Of a stretch of 64,000 bases of DNA, positions 42,565-51,418 are shown piece after piece. The notes under the pieces were generated by a model. That model was given only the letters and a program-made list of their open reading frames with translations. It did not search any database and was not told the origin of the DNA. The stretch is from Cellvibrio sp. KY-GH-1 (lineage in GTDB: Bacteria; Pseudomonadota; Gammaproteobacteria; Pseudomonadales; Cellvibrionaceae): contig NZ_CP031728.1 of assembly GCF_008806975.1 (NCBI RefSeq), positions 2,687,501 to 2,751,500 on the forward strand, read 5' to 3'. Positions within the stretch are counted from its first letter, which is position 1; every line of letters starts with the position of its first letter. Position numbers and translations under genes: made by a program.

Positions 42565-43599
42565 CTAGAGGCGACTGGTAGACGCACGCTTGCGAATTTC
42601 GTAACCCATATCTACCTTTCTGGATTCGATGGGTTTTTCGTTGAGCACTCGAATAATCATATCTGCTGCTTTTACACCCATTTCATAGCGCCCTACCGAT
42701 ACACTGGTGAGCGACGGGTTAACATAGGCAGCTGCCTCAATATCGTTAAATCCGCAGATCGCGAGATCTTGCGGAACATTGATATTCATACGCTGAGCTT
42801 CAAACAATGCCCCCAGAGCCAGGTCGTCGTTTACACAAAAAACGGCATCGACGGCGCCGTTGGTGGAGGCCATCAAGCTTTTGAACAGCTCACCACCTAC
42901 ACCGATCGAAGATGGCTCAGGGGTAGTTACAATAAAGTTTTTATCAAACTTGCCCACCTGCTCCAGCGCCAATTTATAACCCTGCATACGTTGCTGAACG
43001 CGCGGGTCCATACGGGCACCGATAAAACCGATGCGCTCATACCCTTGGCCAATCAAGTGTTTCACTACATCGTAACCCGCACGACCATGGGCAAAACCGA
43101 CGTTCATATCAATGGGGTCTGCCAACAGCTCCATCATCTGTACGATGGGAATGCGCGCTTTGGTCAGGAAGTTCTGGCAGGCCTTGGTCTGGTCGCCCCC
43201 GGTGATAATTAGCCCTTCAGGCGACTGACTTAGCAGGGTGCGAATCATCTTCTCCTCTTCGAGCGGAGAATAGTGAGTATCCACCAATAGAACCTTGTAG
43301 CCGTTGGCCCCCATCACCTCATAAATCCCGCGCAACACCTCGGTAAACACGATATTGCTGAGCGAAGGGATGGCGACACCAATAACACGGGACTTGGATG
43401 ACGCAAGTGAGCTGGCGTGCTGATTAGGGATATAGCCGAGCGAATCAATTGCTTTTTGCACCTGAATTCGCAAGGACTCTGATACTTTTTCCGGTTGGTT
43501 GATCACACGTGACACGGTGATAGCACTAACACCAGACGCATTTGCAACATCAACCAAGGTGATTTTTTTATCTGAAAGTCTTTTTTTTGTTGTTTTCAT
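42565..43599 (-). CDS. LacI/GntR-type transcriptional regulator
   Basis: 344 residues from the ATG at 43599 (MKTTKKRLSDKK); an ATG 13 codons upstream is possible. The N-terminal helix-turn-helix ITLVDVANASGVSAITVSRVINQPEKVS and hinge helix (YIPNQHASSLASSKSR) are typical of LacI. The C-terminal sugar-binding domain resembles the gluconate repressor GntR (CGFNDIEAAAYVNPSLTSVSVGRYEMG). It lies between the symporter and the divergent gluconokinase, so it probably controls both. No consensus operator could be fixed. Confidence 0.9.
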   Translation of the reverse strand: MKTTKKRLSDKKITLVDVANASGVSAITVSRVINQPEKVSESLRIQVQKAIDSLGYIPNQHASSLASSKSRVIGVAIPSLSNIVFTEVLRGIYEVMGANGYKVLLVDTHYSPLEEEKMIRTLLSQSPEGLIITGGDQTKACQNFLTKARIPIVQMMELLADPIDMNVGFAHGRAGYDVVKHLIGQGYERIGFIGARMDPRVQQRMQGYKLALEQVGKFDKNFIVTTPEPSSIGVGGELFKSLMASTNGAVDAVFCVNDDLALGALFEAQRMNINVPQDLAICGFNDIEAAAYVNPSLTSVSVGRYEMGVKAADMIIRVLNEKPIESRKVDMGYEIRKRASTSRL

Positions 43600-43755
43600 A
43601 GGCAATATCTGCACTTCGCTATTATTTTTTGCTACCATACCACAAGCACGATGGTTGCGCTATCATGTACAGTGATTGAACATTTTGATTGCGATTCCAT
43701 TGAATCTCCAGCCTTGCGCCGGATTTATCCCTGGACGTACACGAGACAGCCCCAG

Positions 43756-44325
43756 ATGCAACACTCTTATGCAATTAGCAACCCGGATGCCGCCACCAAT
43801 CTGATCATTGTGATGGGAGTCTCCGGCAGCGGTAAATCTTCCGTAGCAAAAGCCATCGCCGACCACTATGGGTACGCGTATCTTGATGGCGACGACTTTC
43901 ATAGCCAGGAATCGCGCGACACCATGGCAAAAGGCATTCCGTTAACGGATGCGATGAGACTTCCCTGGGTAATCAGGATGCGCGATTACTTCCGCGACGC
44001 AGCCACCCGTGACCAGCACTCTACCCTGGCGTTTTCAGGGCTTAAGGCCGTGCACAGAGATGAGCTGCGCAAAGCAGGCCTTAAGACGATTTTTATCTTT
44101 CTTCACTGCGACAAAGACACGATACAAACTCGTGTTAACAAGCGTGCAGGTCACTTTATGGCACCCACATTGGTTGATAGTCAATTTGATAGCCTTGAAG
44201 ACCCGAGCACTGAACCGGATGTTTATCGTATTGATGTGCGAGGCTCTCTTGATCATGTAATTGCCCAAACCATTGGCGTTATAGATCGCGAACTACACCA
44301 ACAGCCCGACGCCCTGCTTGCCTGA
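43756..44325 (+). CDS. gntK: Gluconokinase
   Basis: Phosphorylates D-gluconate to 6-phosphogluconate. 189 residues from the ATG at 43756 (MQHSYAISN); a longer frame from 43651 would run into the regulator's promoter. P-loop GVSGSGKSS, then the gluconate-contact segment YLDGDDFHSQESRDTMAKGIPLTD, and RVNKRAGHFMAPTLVDSQF. Divergent from the LacI-type gene with about 150 bp between the two starts. It supplies the second half of the products expected from the GH94 enzyme. Confidence 0.92.
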   Translation: MQHSYAISNPDAATNLIIVMGVSGSGKSSVAKAIADHYGYAYLDGDDFHSQESRDTMAKGIPLTDAMRLPWVIRMRDYFRDAATRDQHSTLAFSGLKAVHRDELRKAGLKTIFIFLHCDKDTIQTRVNKRAGHFMAPTLVDSQFDSLEDPSTEPDVYRIDVRGSLDHVIAQTIGVIDRELHQQPDALLA

Positions 44326-44448
44326 ACGAGCATTCCCAAGCCGGAATAGCAATTTCGGCTTGGCATTCATCTACACTACCGCCAGAATGTGAACTCCTGC
44401 GAAAAAGTTTGATCCAAGTATCAACAACAAGCCCAAGGAGATTCACAG

Positions 44449-44742
44449 ATGCCCATCCGTAAAATACTTACCTCCAGTTGCCTGATTGTGTTGGCGGTTA
44501 CGCTATCCGCCTGTGCGGGAAAAACCCAATTCCGCAACGCTTGCGATAAAGAAATTGAAGCCGCCTGGAGCGAGTTATCAATTGCAAAAGCTGATGGTTT
44601 TAGCGGTACCGTGAGCTATACCAAAGCGCTGAGTTTAATTACCGCGGCGCGCACCATGCAAGCGGTTGAAAACTTCGACAATTGTTACAACAATGCCAAA
44701 GACGCACGCTTTTACATCCGTGAATCGCGCAAAGGCCAATAA
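44449..44742 (+). CDS. Small lipoprotein of unknown function
   Basis: 97 residues. Signal peptide with lipobox LSAC (Cys22), then a short helical domain with two further cysteines (NACDKEIE, NFDNCYNNAKDARFYIRES). A helical hairpin with an internal disulfide is likely. AAGGAG precedes the ATG. The GNAT gene starts 28 bp later; the two may be cotranscribed. I do not recognise the family. Confidence 0.75.
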   Translation: MPIRKILTSSCLIVLAVTLSACAGKTQFRNACDKEIEAAWSELSIAKADGFSGTVSYTKALSLITAARTMQAVENFDNCYNNAKDARFYIRESRKGQ

Positions 44743-44770
44743 AACAAACTAAAAAGACCAGCAAATCCCG

Positions 44771-45232
44771 ATGGAAACTATCCGCACGGCAACCCTCGCT
44801 GACTGCGAGGGTTTGCTCGCGCTTTACAGCGAGCTTCGGCCCAATGACCCAAAAATATCCAATGAGCTTGCAGTCAGCACATTGCAAGCGATGCTGGAAA
44901 ACCCACAGATTGCACTGATTGTGGTTGAAGAAAATCAGCAACTGATTGCCAGTTGCATGCTGGGATTAATACCAACACTCACCAATGGCGCCCGTCCTTT
45001 TGCCATGATCGAACATGTCATTACCAATAGCCGTTGCCGCAGCAAAGGCATAGGTAGCCGTATGTTGCGTTTCGCAGTAGACCTGGCATGGCAGAAAAAC
45101 TGTTACAAAGTGATGTTACTGTCGGGAATGCAACGCACTGAAGCCCACCGTGTTTACGAAAAACTCGGTTTTCGGGGCGATGTGGAAATAGGTTATGCGC
45201 TAAAACCTGAGTGGTATTTACCGTCAAGCTGA
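44771..45232 (+). CDS. GNAT-family N-acetyltransferase
   Basis: 153 residues with the acetyl-CoA fold: RTATLADCEGLLALYSEL at the N-terminus, IEHVITNSRCRSKGIGSRMLRFAVD (the Q/RxxGxG/A loop as RSKGIGSRM) and YEKLGFRGDVEIGYAL at the end. The acceptor is unknown. It converges on the phytase gene, with a hairpin between. Confidence 0.85.
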   Translation: METIRTATLADCEGLLALYSELRPNDPKISNELAVSTLQAMLENPQIALIVVEENQQLIASCMLGLIPTLTNGARPFAMIEHVITNSRCRSKGIGSRMLRFAVDLAWQKNCYKVMLLSGMQRTEAHRVYEKLGFRGDVEIGYALKPEWYLPSS

Positions 45233-45239
45233 TATGGAA

Positions 45240-45261
45240 CCCCTCTTTACACAAAGAGGGG
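45240..45261. terminator. Hairpin between the GNAT and phytase genes
   Basis: CCCCTCTTT-ACAC-AAAGAGGGG, a perfect 9-bp stem between two convergent genes. The T tracts are short, so strength is uncertain. Confidence 0.6.
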
Positions 45262-45271
45262 CAAAAGGCTC

Positions 45272-47239
45272 TCAATCAAGCTGTAAGGCGGCACTGATTT
45301 TTTTCCAATCAACATATTTAAAATTTTGCGGCGCTTCCGGCATTACTTTGTGACCATCCTGCACTACGAGCATCCCCTCATTATAGTTACCACCAAAATT
45401 CGCAGCGTTAACTTCTAGCCCATCGGTTTCCGACACACCGTCAATATCATGCGCAGCGTCCATATCAATACGCACGCGACCGCGTACCTTGAACGGCGGT
45501 AGCGCATCGATGACTATAAAGCTGTTATTTCCTTGACTGGAAACCACCACATAGGAATGCTGTCTACCCTGATAAATTCCCACTCCCTCAACATCAGCAA
45601 CCAATAAATCACCGGCGGCCAACACCAGTTCGGGGGTATTTGCAGCGGTTGGTTCGGCGCCCAGGGTCCACAGTGCAACATCCTCTTCACCCACAAACAG
45701 GCGCTGATTTTTGTCATCAGCCACACAGCCTTCCGGCTGACTTTTTACATAAAAGCGGCGGACCAATTCTCCACGCCAGGTAATATTGTTGTTTTCGTCG
45801 GGCGTGGCGATTAATTTAATTTGCTGAAACTCACCACTTTTTCCATTCGGAATGGCGTAGGTAGCTGATGCAGATTGGTAGAGACAAAAACCATAGATTT
45901 CTTCCAAATCAGTGTTGACGCTGCCAGAAAACACCAGCTTTCCCGACGAGGGATCAATAGCGTATATCACCAGGCTGTTGTCAGCGCGATTGGTAGCTAC
46001 CGCGATATCCATCTTTTTTTTACCAACCGGAACACCGTAGCGCACATCCACGTTATTTAATTTTCCAGAGTTAAAATGCTGCACTTGCTTACCCTGTAAA
46101 TCGTAGACAAATAATCCCTGTTGTTTATTAGTGCCAATCACACGACTTTTGCGCGGGGACTTTTTATTAACCCAAATAGCCGGGTCATCGGCCGCATCAC
46201 CAAATCGCGCCATGGTTTCTGTTTGAATGTCGGCAACGACGGAAACCATTGGCATCACCGTTTTATCGTTCTGATTGTCGTACGCCCAAGGGGATTTAAT
46301 TTGCCAATGACGCTGCGTTGCTTCGTCAAAAAGCACTGCCGTTATTTCCCGGCGCACAGAATCATAAACGACGGATAGGTTTTCAACTTCTTCAACCTGG
46401 GAAATTGTCTGCGATTTTTCCAATTGGTAGGAGTCGCCCTGCTTCCGATAAAACAATACACTTTTTTGTTGTGGTTCAAACGCTAACAATCCACCGGGTA
46501 GCGCTGCCACTAATTCTACCGATTGGCTTAATTTCCCAAATGGTTTGGCGGCATCTACCAACTGGCGCCCCGGAGCTGCCTCCACCGACGCATTTAAACG
46601 CCAGACACCGATAGCTTCCTCAACAATAAATAACGATTCCTGCTGATCATCCACAGAACAAGATTTGCTGTTGGGAGGAATTGGCACACTGCGCAATTTT
46701 TTAATCAGCGGTTCACCTTGCGCATCCGCCACTAGCCAATGTTCTGCAGTACCGCGTTCATCCAGCAAATACAACGACAGATTATGCGCAGGATCCACAC
46801 TCAAGCACAGACTTTCAATTTTGAAACTCGGGATAGGCAAACGTACCAGTTCACTGATTTTTTTCGTGGATTTATTCAGCACCATAATGACGGGCTGCTG
46901 TTCAGGCAAGCGAACCGTAGCCGCTACCACGTACTTTTCAAGTTTCCCATTTTTAACAGGAATTTCCTCTCGCCAGTCGAGCAATTCCGCCGGCGCCGCT
47001 AACGCGGCCAAAGGCGTACCATCGGCATTCAACCAACTCACGCCATTTTTTCCATCAACTGCCAAATATCCACCTCCACTCAGAGGCGCGAGCATCGATG
47101 CCTGAATAGTTTTCGGCAAGGCCTGTATGGAACTGCTATTCCGTTGTTGTTCGGTTGCATAGGCGGGTAACACAAATGCTGCCCCCAACAGCAAAGCGAT
47201 GCTGACTGCTTTTTTTAGACGCATAATTTTAAGATACAT
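45272..47239 (-). CDS. Beta-propeller 3-phytase, two-domain form
   Basis: 655 residues with a signal peptide (ending PAYA, about residue 28). The C-terminal half (335-655) is a beta-propeller phytase: DAADDPAIWV (348-357), NNVDVRYG (395-402), EGCVADD...LFVGEED (503-520), VEGVGIY and DGVSETDGLEV (600-610), with many calcium/phosphate acidic residues. The N-terminal half (about 35-330) seems to be a second, degenerate propeller lacking those residues. It would release phosphate from phytate in the periplasm or outside. It lies about 135 bp after the TonB-dependent receptor on the same strand. Confidence 0.9.
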   Translation of the reverse strand: MYLKIMRLKKAVSIALLLGAAFVLPAYATEQQRNSSSIQALPKTIQASMLAPLSGGGYLAVDGKNGVSWLNADGTPLAALAAPAELLDWREEIPVKNGKLEKYVVAATVRLPEQQPVIMVLNKSTKKISELVRLPIPSFKIESLCLSVDPAHNLSLYLLDERGTAEHWLVADAQGEPLIKKLRSVPIPPNSKSCSVDDQQESLFIVEEAIGVWRLNASVEAAPGRQLVDAAKPFGKLSQSVELVAALPGGLLAFEPQQKSVLFYRKQGDSYQLEKSQTISQVEEVENLSVVYDSVRREITAVLFDEATQRHWQIKSPWAYDNQNDKTVMPMVSVVADIQTETMARFGDAADDPAIWVNKKSPRKSRVIGTNKQQGLFVYDLQGKQVQHFNSGKLNNVDVRYGVPVGKKKMDIAVATNRADNSLVIYAIDPSSGKLVFSGSVNTDLEEIYGFCLYQSASATYAIPNGKSGEFQQIKLIATPDENNNITWRGELVRRFYVKSQPEGCVADDKNQRLFVGEEDVALWTLGAEPTAANTPELVLAAGDLLVADVEGVGIYQGRQHSYVVVSSQGNNSFIVIDALPPFKVRGRVRIDMDAAHDIDGVSETDGLEVNAANFGGNYNEGMLVVQDGHKVMPEAPQNFKYVDWKKISAALQLD

Positions 47240-47375
47240 ATTTTTAAGATCCTGAAAAACTTGAAACGATTAACTACAACCAGACTGATCTGCGAACGCG
47301 CAAAACCATGGGCGCGCCGGTGTTAACAAGGCGCGCAATGTTTCAGCAGATTAAGCGCAAGCACTTAATCATTCC

Positions 47376-50168
47376 TTAAAAACTCATAAAGCTAATGCCA
47401 AGTTTATAAGTCGCACCGTAGGTTTCGTATTGCGCGTTATAGCGCGCATTATTTACGTAGGTGTAGTAGACCTCGTCAGTTAAATTCAACGCTTCAAAAT
47501 GCACTTTGATGGTATCAGTCAGGAAATAACGCAATGAAAAATCCAGTTGCATCTGGTCATCCACATAAGCATCGTAAGTGGACTCCATTGGCTCCAACAC
47601 TTCCAATAAATAGCTGGATTTATAATTCGCCGATAATCGCATACTGATTTTATCAGACTCATACCCCAGCATCAGGTTGGCGGAAGTGTCGGACTGGCTC
47701 GGCATAGGGATATCACGCGCGATAAACTCGCCGTCATCATAGCCGCCAATGTCAGCCGATGAATCGACAAACGTGGCATTGCCGCCAACTAACAAACCGT
47801 ACCAGGGCGCCGGCAAACTGGAAAACTGTTTGGACGCTGCCAACTCAATCCCCGTAATTTCTGCGCTATCGCCATTTACAAAAGTTACCGCGTGATCAAA
47901 CACTTCATAACCGGTGGTGCCTCCCAAATCGGTTTGATACACAAAATTATCAATCGATTTGTGAAACGCAAATGCTGATATGACACTCGCAACACCGGGG
48001 TAATATTCAATACCCACATCCAGGTTGCTGGATTCCAATGATTTTAAATCCGGATTGCCAAACTCGGCTTCAATATCGCCATCATCCTCTTCAATTAAAC
48101 GTCCTGGCGACAATTGTGCAAAACCCGGCCGCACAACCGAATTGGTCCAGGCGGCACGAATCTGGGTTTTGTCATTCAGGCTATAGCGAATATGTACTGC
48201 GGGCAAAAAATAATCATCCGAATTTTCAAAGTGTGTTGCAGTGCTCCCTTCAACAGCGTCGTCCCAGGAATAGCCTTGCGCGGTAAAACTTGTATCTTCA
48301 TAGCGCACGCCGGTTAAAATACGCCAGGAATCGATATCGATGCGTCCCATTAAGTAAGCGGCACTGGTATCTTCAGTAATAGCAAAATCGCCGATACTGC
48401 TTTCCACTTCATCAAGTTCCTGATCAGCGATAGCTGCTCTTACCGCGCGCGTACTAATACCGGAGCCGAACTCGCCCAGTTGATAATCCACCACACCCTT
48501 AGCGAAACTGGTTAAGGCGGTATCGCCATTAAAATCTTCGCTAACCCACACATTTACATCGTTGTCTTTTTCACGTTCAGTGCGTTTTACACCAAACTTG
48601 ATTTGCGCAGCATTGCTACCTAATTGCAAGTCGCGAGTAAAATCCAGGTTAACCGCATCACTGTCGTCATTGGTATTGGTGCTGCCCAATTCAACTTCGT
48701 CCAGTTTATAACTAGCGGATTGATAATATTCTGCTGGAGCAGTAATGCGAATTTTTCGTGCACCTTGAAACGCTAAATCGAAAACCTCATCGGCAATCAC
48801 ATCATCGTCAATTTTAAATACTGCTCCGGCGATGTTTTGCGGTTCGTCTTCGTTAGATTCGCTGTGTGCCAAACGATAATCGACTGTCCAGCGCTCAAAA
48901 CGGGTTTGACCGCCAAATGAGGTAGATAAAATTTCCTGGGTTTCTGTGCGATCTTTTAATTCGCGTTGCACTTCAGCACTGCCAATTTCACCTTCTGCTA
49001 CGGCATCTTCAAATTCAATGACATTAGCGAGGCGAATTTCTGAATCTGTGTATTCGCTGTACAGATTGCGCCAATACAAATCAGTATTGGTGGTTGGTTT
49101 GAAATCCAGGTTCAAAGTAAGACCAGAACGCTCGCGTGAAATGCGATAATCGCGCTGCTCAAGCTCTTCCAGTTTAACACCCTCCTCAAAATCCCAGGCG
49201 CCCCCCGTTTCCACATTATCGGAACCAAATTCCCGTTTAAATGAGCTCACCCCGAAAGCAACACCCAGATTATTTTCATCACCACCAATGCTGAATTGAT
49301 TGCTCGCCGTTGCAGCGAATTTAGGACTGGTTTGTTCGGTGTTATCGTCGAAGCTGCCTTCAGCCGTCATTTGCCAAAACGCACCGTCGCGATCAAACGC
49401 CGATAAACTTTGTACTTCAATACTGCCACCCAATGAATTGGCATCCATATCCGGCGTTAAGCTTTTGGTAACGATTAAATTTTCTAACAGGTCTGACGGA
49501 ATGACATCCAAGGCTACCGCGCGGCGATCAGCATCCGGGCCGGGAACACCCACGCCATTAATAGTTACCGCGTTAAAGTCCGGCCCCATGCCGCGCACGC
49601 GCACATAACGGCCTTCACCCTGATCGCGCTCCACCGACAAGCCCGGCAAACGCTGCAGCGCTTCAGAAACATTAGTATCCGGGAATTGACCAATCGCATC
49701 GGCAGAAACAGCAGTGATAATATTTTCTGCGCTACGTTGTTTGTTGAGTGCTTTGTTCATTCCTGCCGCCTGACCAATTACTATCACGTTCTCGACTATT
49801 CCTGAAACGCCCACTAATTGGAAATTGGTTTTAGTGGTTTGATTGTCAGTGACAACAATTGAACGACGCACCGGGTCTGCGCCTATATAGCTCGTTTCCA
49901 ATGTGTAATTGCCAGCATCGACATCGAGAAAAACATAACGGCCATCGCGCTGGCTCACCGCTTCGCGATTTAATTCCGCGATACGAATTTTCACGCCTTG
50001 TAAGGCAACACCGTATTCCGCTGCTTTTACTTGGCCTTCGATGCGTCCATCCGCCAGCGCACCACCCGCGATTGTTGCTAGCGTTAATGACAAAATGCTT
50101 TTAATAAAGACGGTATTTTTTATAAAAGTATCTCTGCAATTTTTTTTTGCGTGTCTGCGTTGCGCCAC
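47376..50168 (-). CDS. TonB-dependent outer-membrane receptor with N-terminal carboxypeptidase-regulatory-like domain
   Basis: 930 residues. I place the start at the GTG at 50168 (MAQRRHAKKN), with GGGGAG eight bases upstream; a frame from an ATG at 50438 would cover the Pho box and a palindrome and is not likely. Signal peptide to about residue 39 (GGALA), a CarboxypepD-reg-like domain (GRIEGQVKAAEYGVALQGV), a plug (SADAIGQFPDTNVSEALQRLPGLSVER, RVRGMGPDFNAVTINGV) and a barrel ending YKLGISFMSF. The receptor likely imports phytate or a product of the phytase encoded next to it. Confidence 0.93.
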   Translation of the reverse strand: MAQRRHAKKNCRDTFIKNTVFIKSILSLTLATIAGGALADGRIEGQVKAAEYGVALQGVKIRIAELNREAVSQRDGRYVFLDVDAGNYTLETSYIGADPVRRSIVVTDNQTTKTNFQLVGVSGIVENVIVIGQAAGMNKALNKQRSAENIITAVSADAIGQFPDTNVSEALQRLPGLSVERDQGEGRYVRVRGMGPDFNAVTINGVGVPGPDADRRAVALDVIPSDLLENLIVTKSLTPDMDANSLGGSIEVQSLSAFDRDGAFWQMTAEGSFDDNTEQTSPKFAATASNQFSIGGDENNLGVAFGVSSFKREFGSDNVETGGAWDFEEGVKLEELEQRDYRISRERSGLTLNLDFKPTTNTDLYWRNLYSEYTDSEIRLANVIEFEDAVAEGEIGSAEVQRELKDRTETQEILSTSFGGQTRFERWTVDYRLAHSESNEDEPQNIAGAVFKIDDDVIADEVFDLAFQGARKIRITAPAEYYQSASYKLDEVELGSTNTNDDSDAVNLDFTRDLQLGSNAAQIKFGVKRTEREKDNDVNVWVSEDFNGDTALTSFAKGVVDYQLGEFGSGISTRAVRAAIADQELDEVESSIGDFAITEDTSAAYLMGRIDIDSWRILTGVRYEDTSFTAQGYSWDDAVEGSTATHFENSDDYFLPAVHIRYSLNDKTQIRAAWTNSVVRPGFAQLSPGRLIEEDDGDIEAEFGNPDLKSLESSNLDVGIEYYPGVASVISAFAFHKSIDNFVYQTDLGGTTGYEVFDHAVTFVNGDSAEITGIELAASKQFSSLPAPWYGLLVGGNATFVDSSADIGGYDDGEFIARDIPMPSQSDTSANLMLGYESDKISMRLSANYKSSYLLEVLEPMESTYDAYVDDQMQLDFSLRYFLTDTIKVHFEALNLTDEVYYTYVNNARYNAQYETYGATYKLGISFMSF

Positions 50169-50260
50169 AATGATTCTCCCCACTTTTTTCCAGATTCGTC
50201 GATGACCAGCACATAACGTGCGAGCCAAACAGGTTCGGAAGGCAAAGCTAGGTGCCACAG

Positions 50261-50278
50261 ATGACACTCGCATGACAG
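50261..50278 (-). promoter_or_regulatory. Pho box upstream of the TonB-dependent receptor
   Basis: Read on the minus strand: CTGTCAT-GCGA-GTGTCAT, two 7-bp repeats with the standard 4-bp gap; 13 of 14 repeat positions match the PhoB consensus. Ten bases further on lies TAGCTT (-10-like, T1/A2/T6), the spacing seen at PhoB-activated promoters. It is 93 bp before the GTG start of the receptor. Confidence 0.75.
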
Positions 50279-50303
50279 CGGGATAGGTCCCAATAAATAT
50301 GCG

Positions 50304-50360
50304 TTGAGCTATTTTGCCTCTTGCGCCGACAACCGGATCGGGAGAGGCAAAATAGCTCAA
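50304..50360. repeat. Perfect 18-bp inverted repeat in the receptor/GGDEF divergent region
   Basis: Arms 50304-50321 and 50343-50360 (TTGAGCTATTTTGCCTCT and its complement) flank a 21-nt centre that itself contains CCGA...TCGG. It lies 25 bp upstream of the Pho box and about 90 bp before the GGDEF frame. There is no T tract. It could be an operator, a strong RNA hairpin in the receptor leader or a mobile remnant. Confidence 0.7.
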
Positions 50361-50449
50361 TGATTCGAACGTGTATTCCTTTGTATTCACACAAGTGTCA
50401 TACAGAGCTGGTATCGCTGCACACCGGCCAACACGCATGATGTTGGCGA

Positions 50450-51418
50450 ATGATTTGTAGACTCATCGTGGGATTAACGCGCAGCATGTTGAAACTTCAT
50501 CAATGGAAACTATTAGTGCTGGCATTGGCGGCCAACGTGACGCTCATCGCCAGCCTCGCCCAAGGCGATAGTAAACGCTGGGCCCAAATAAATTGGCTCG
50601 ATGTAATCAGTGAAGGCGGTGCGGCGTTACTCGCACTGGTATGGTTGCTATTAATTTTGCACAGCCGGCCCAATGGTCGCGTGACCCAATGGTTAAGCAT
50701 TGGTTTGAGTTGTATTTTCCTCGCCAGTTTTCAGGATTGGTTGGATGAATTTATTGCCTTCCCTGTCAGCGCGTTTTGGGACCACTGGGTTGAATCGGGT
50801 TTAATGCCGATCGGTCTCGGCCTCCTAACCTTCGGCATTTACCACTGGCATCAAGAGCAGCTGACCATCAATGAACAACTGCGCAAGCGTGAACGCTTAT
50901 TTCGCGATCATCGCGGGCTGGATTTTATTACACAGCTCAACGGCGCAACTTACCTGCGAAAATTATTGGAACAGGAATTACATCATTCACGACAAAATAA
51001 TTTGACCCTCGCGCTGATCTTAATTGACATAGATTTTTTTGACGCAACGAACCGCCGCTATGGCCACGCGGAGGGCGACCGATTATTGCAGGCGCTCGGT
51101 GAATTAATATTATTAAACATTCGCCGCAACGATTTGCTCTGCCGCTACGCGGGCGATCGTTTTGCACTGGTGCTACCCAATACGACTCGTTCACTTGCCG
51201 AAACAATCAGCGAGGAAATTGCCCTGGCGATCCAGCATTTTGCATTTAAAACCAGCGGTCAAGGTGAATCGATTTTTCACAGCGCAAGTACAGGTATCGC
51301 AATAGCGGGTGATACACTGCAACAACCAGACACGACTGAAGACTTACTTCAGCGCGCTACCCGCAACCTTTTGCAAACCAAGGAAAAGCGCCCCAACTTT
51401 ATCGATCAGGTCGCGTAA
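50450..51418 (+). CDS. Membrane GGDEF-domain protein with degenerate active site
   Basis: 322 residues from the ATG at 50450; an ATG at 50486 is also possible. Four or so N-terminal membrane helices (to about residue 145), then a GGDEF domain (about 160-320). The metal-site DIDFFDATNRRYGHAEGD lacks the usual Lys/Asn pattern, and the signature is RYAGDRF where RYGGDEF would be normal (about 230-237). The fourth acidic residue, needed for metal binding, is Arg. It is therefore probably a poor or inactive diguanylate cyclase that may sense c-di-GMP or another nucleotide. Its stop overlaps the AraC start. Confidence 0.82.
   Translation: MICRLIVGLTRSMLKLHQWKLLVLALAANVTLIASLAQGDSKRWAQINWLDVISEGGAALLALVWLLLILHSRPNGRVTQWLSIGLSCIFLASFQDWLDEFIAFPVSAFWDHWVESGLMPIGLGLLTFGIYHWHQEQLTINEQLRKRERLFRDHRGLDFITQLNGATYLRKLLEQELHHSRQNNLTLALILIDIDFFDATNRRYGHAEGDRLLQALGELILLNIRRNDLLCRYAGDRFALVLPNTTRSLAETISEEIALAIQHFAFKTSGQGESIFHSASTGIAIAGDTLQQPDTTEDLLQRATRNLLQTKEKRPNFIDQVA

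Noticed and set aside
42556..43212. 218-codon plus-strand frame inside the LacI-type gene
   Set aside because: Antisense shadow; the regulator on the minus strand has all family motifs.
43600..43755. LacI-type operator between the regulator and gluconokinase
   Set aside because: Only a weak ATCA-N7-TGAT symmetry around TGTACAG; no palindrome with a central CG typical of the family could be fixed.
50169..50449. Possible cobalamin riboswitch before the TonB receptor
   Set aside because: No B12-box-like sequence; the leader holds a Pho box instead.
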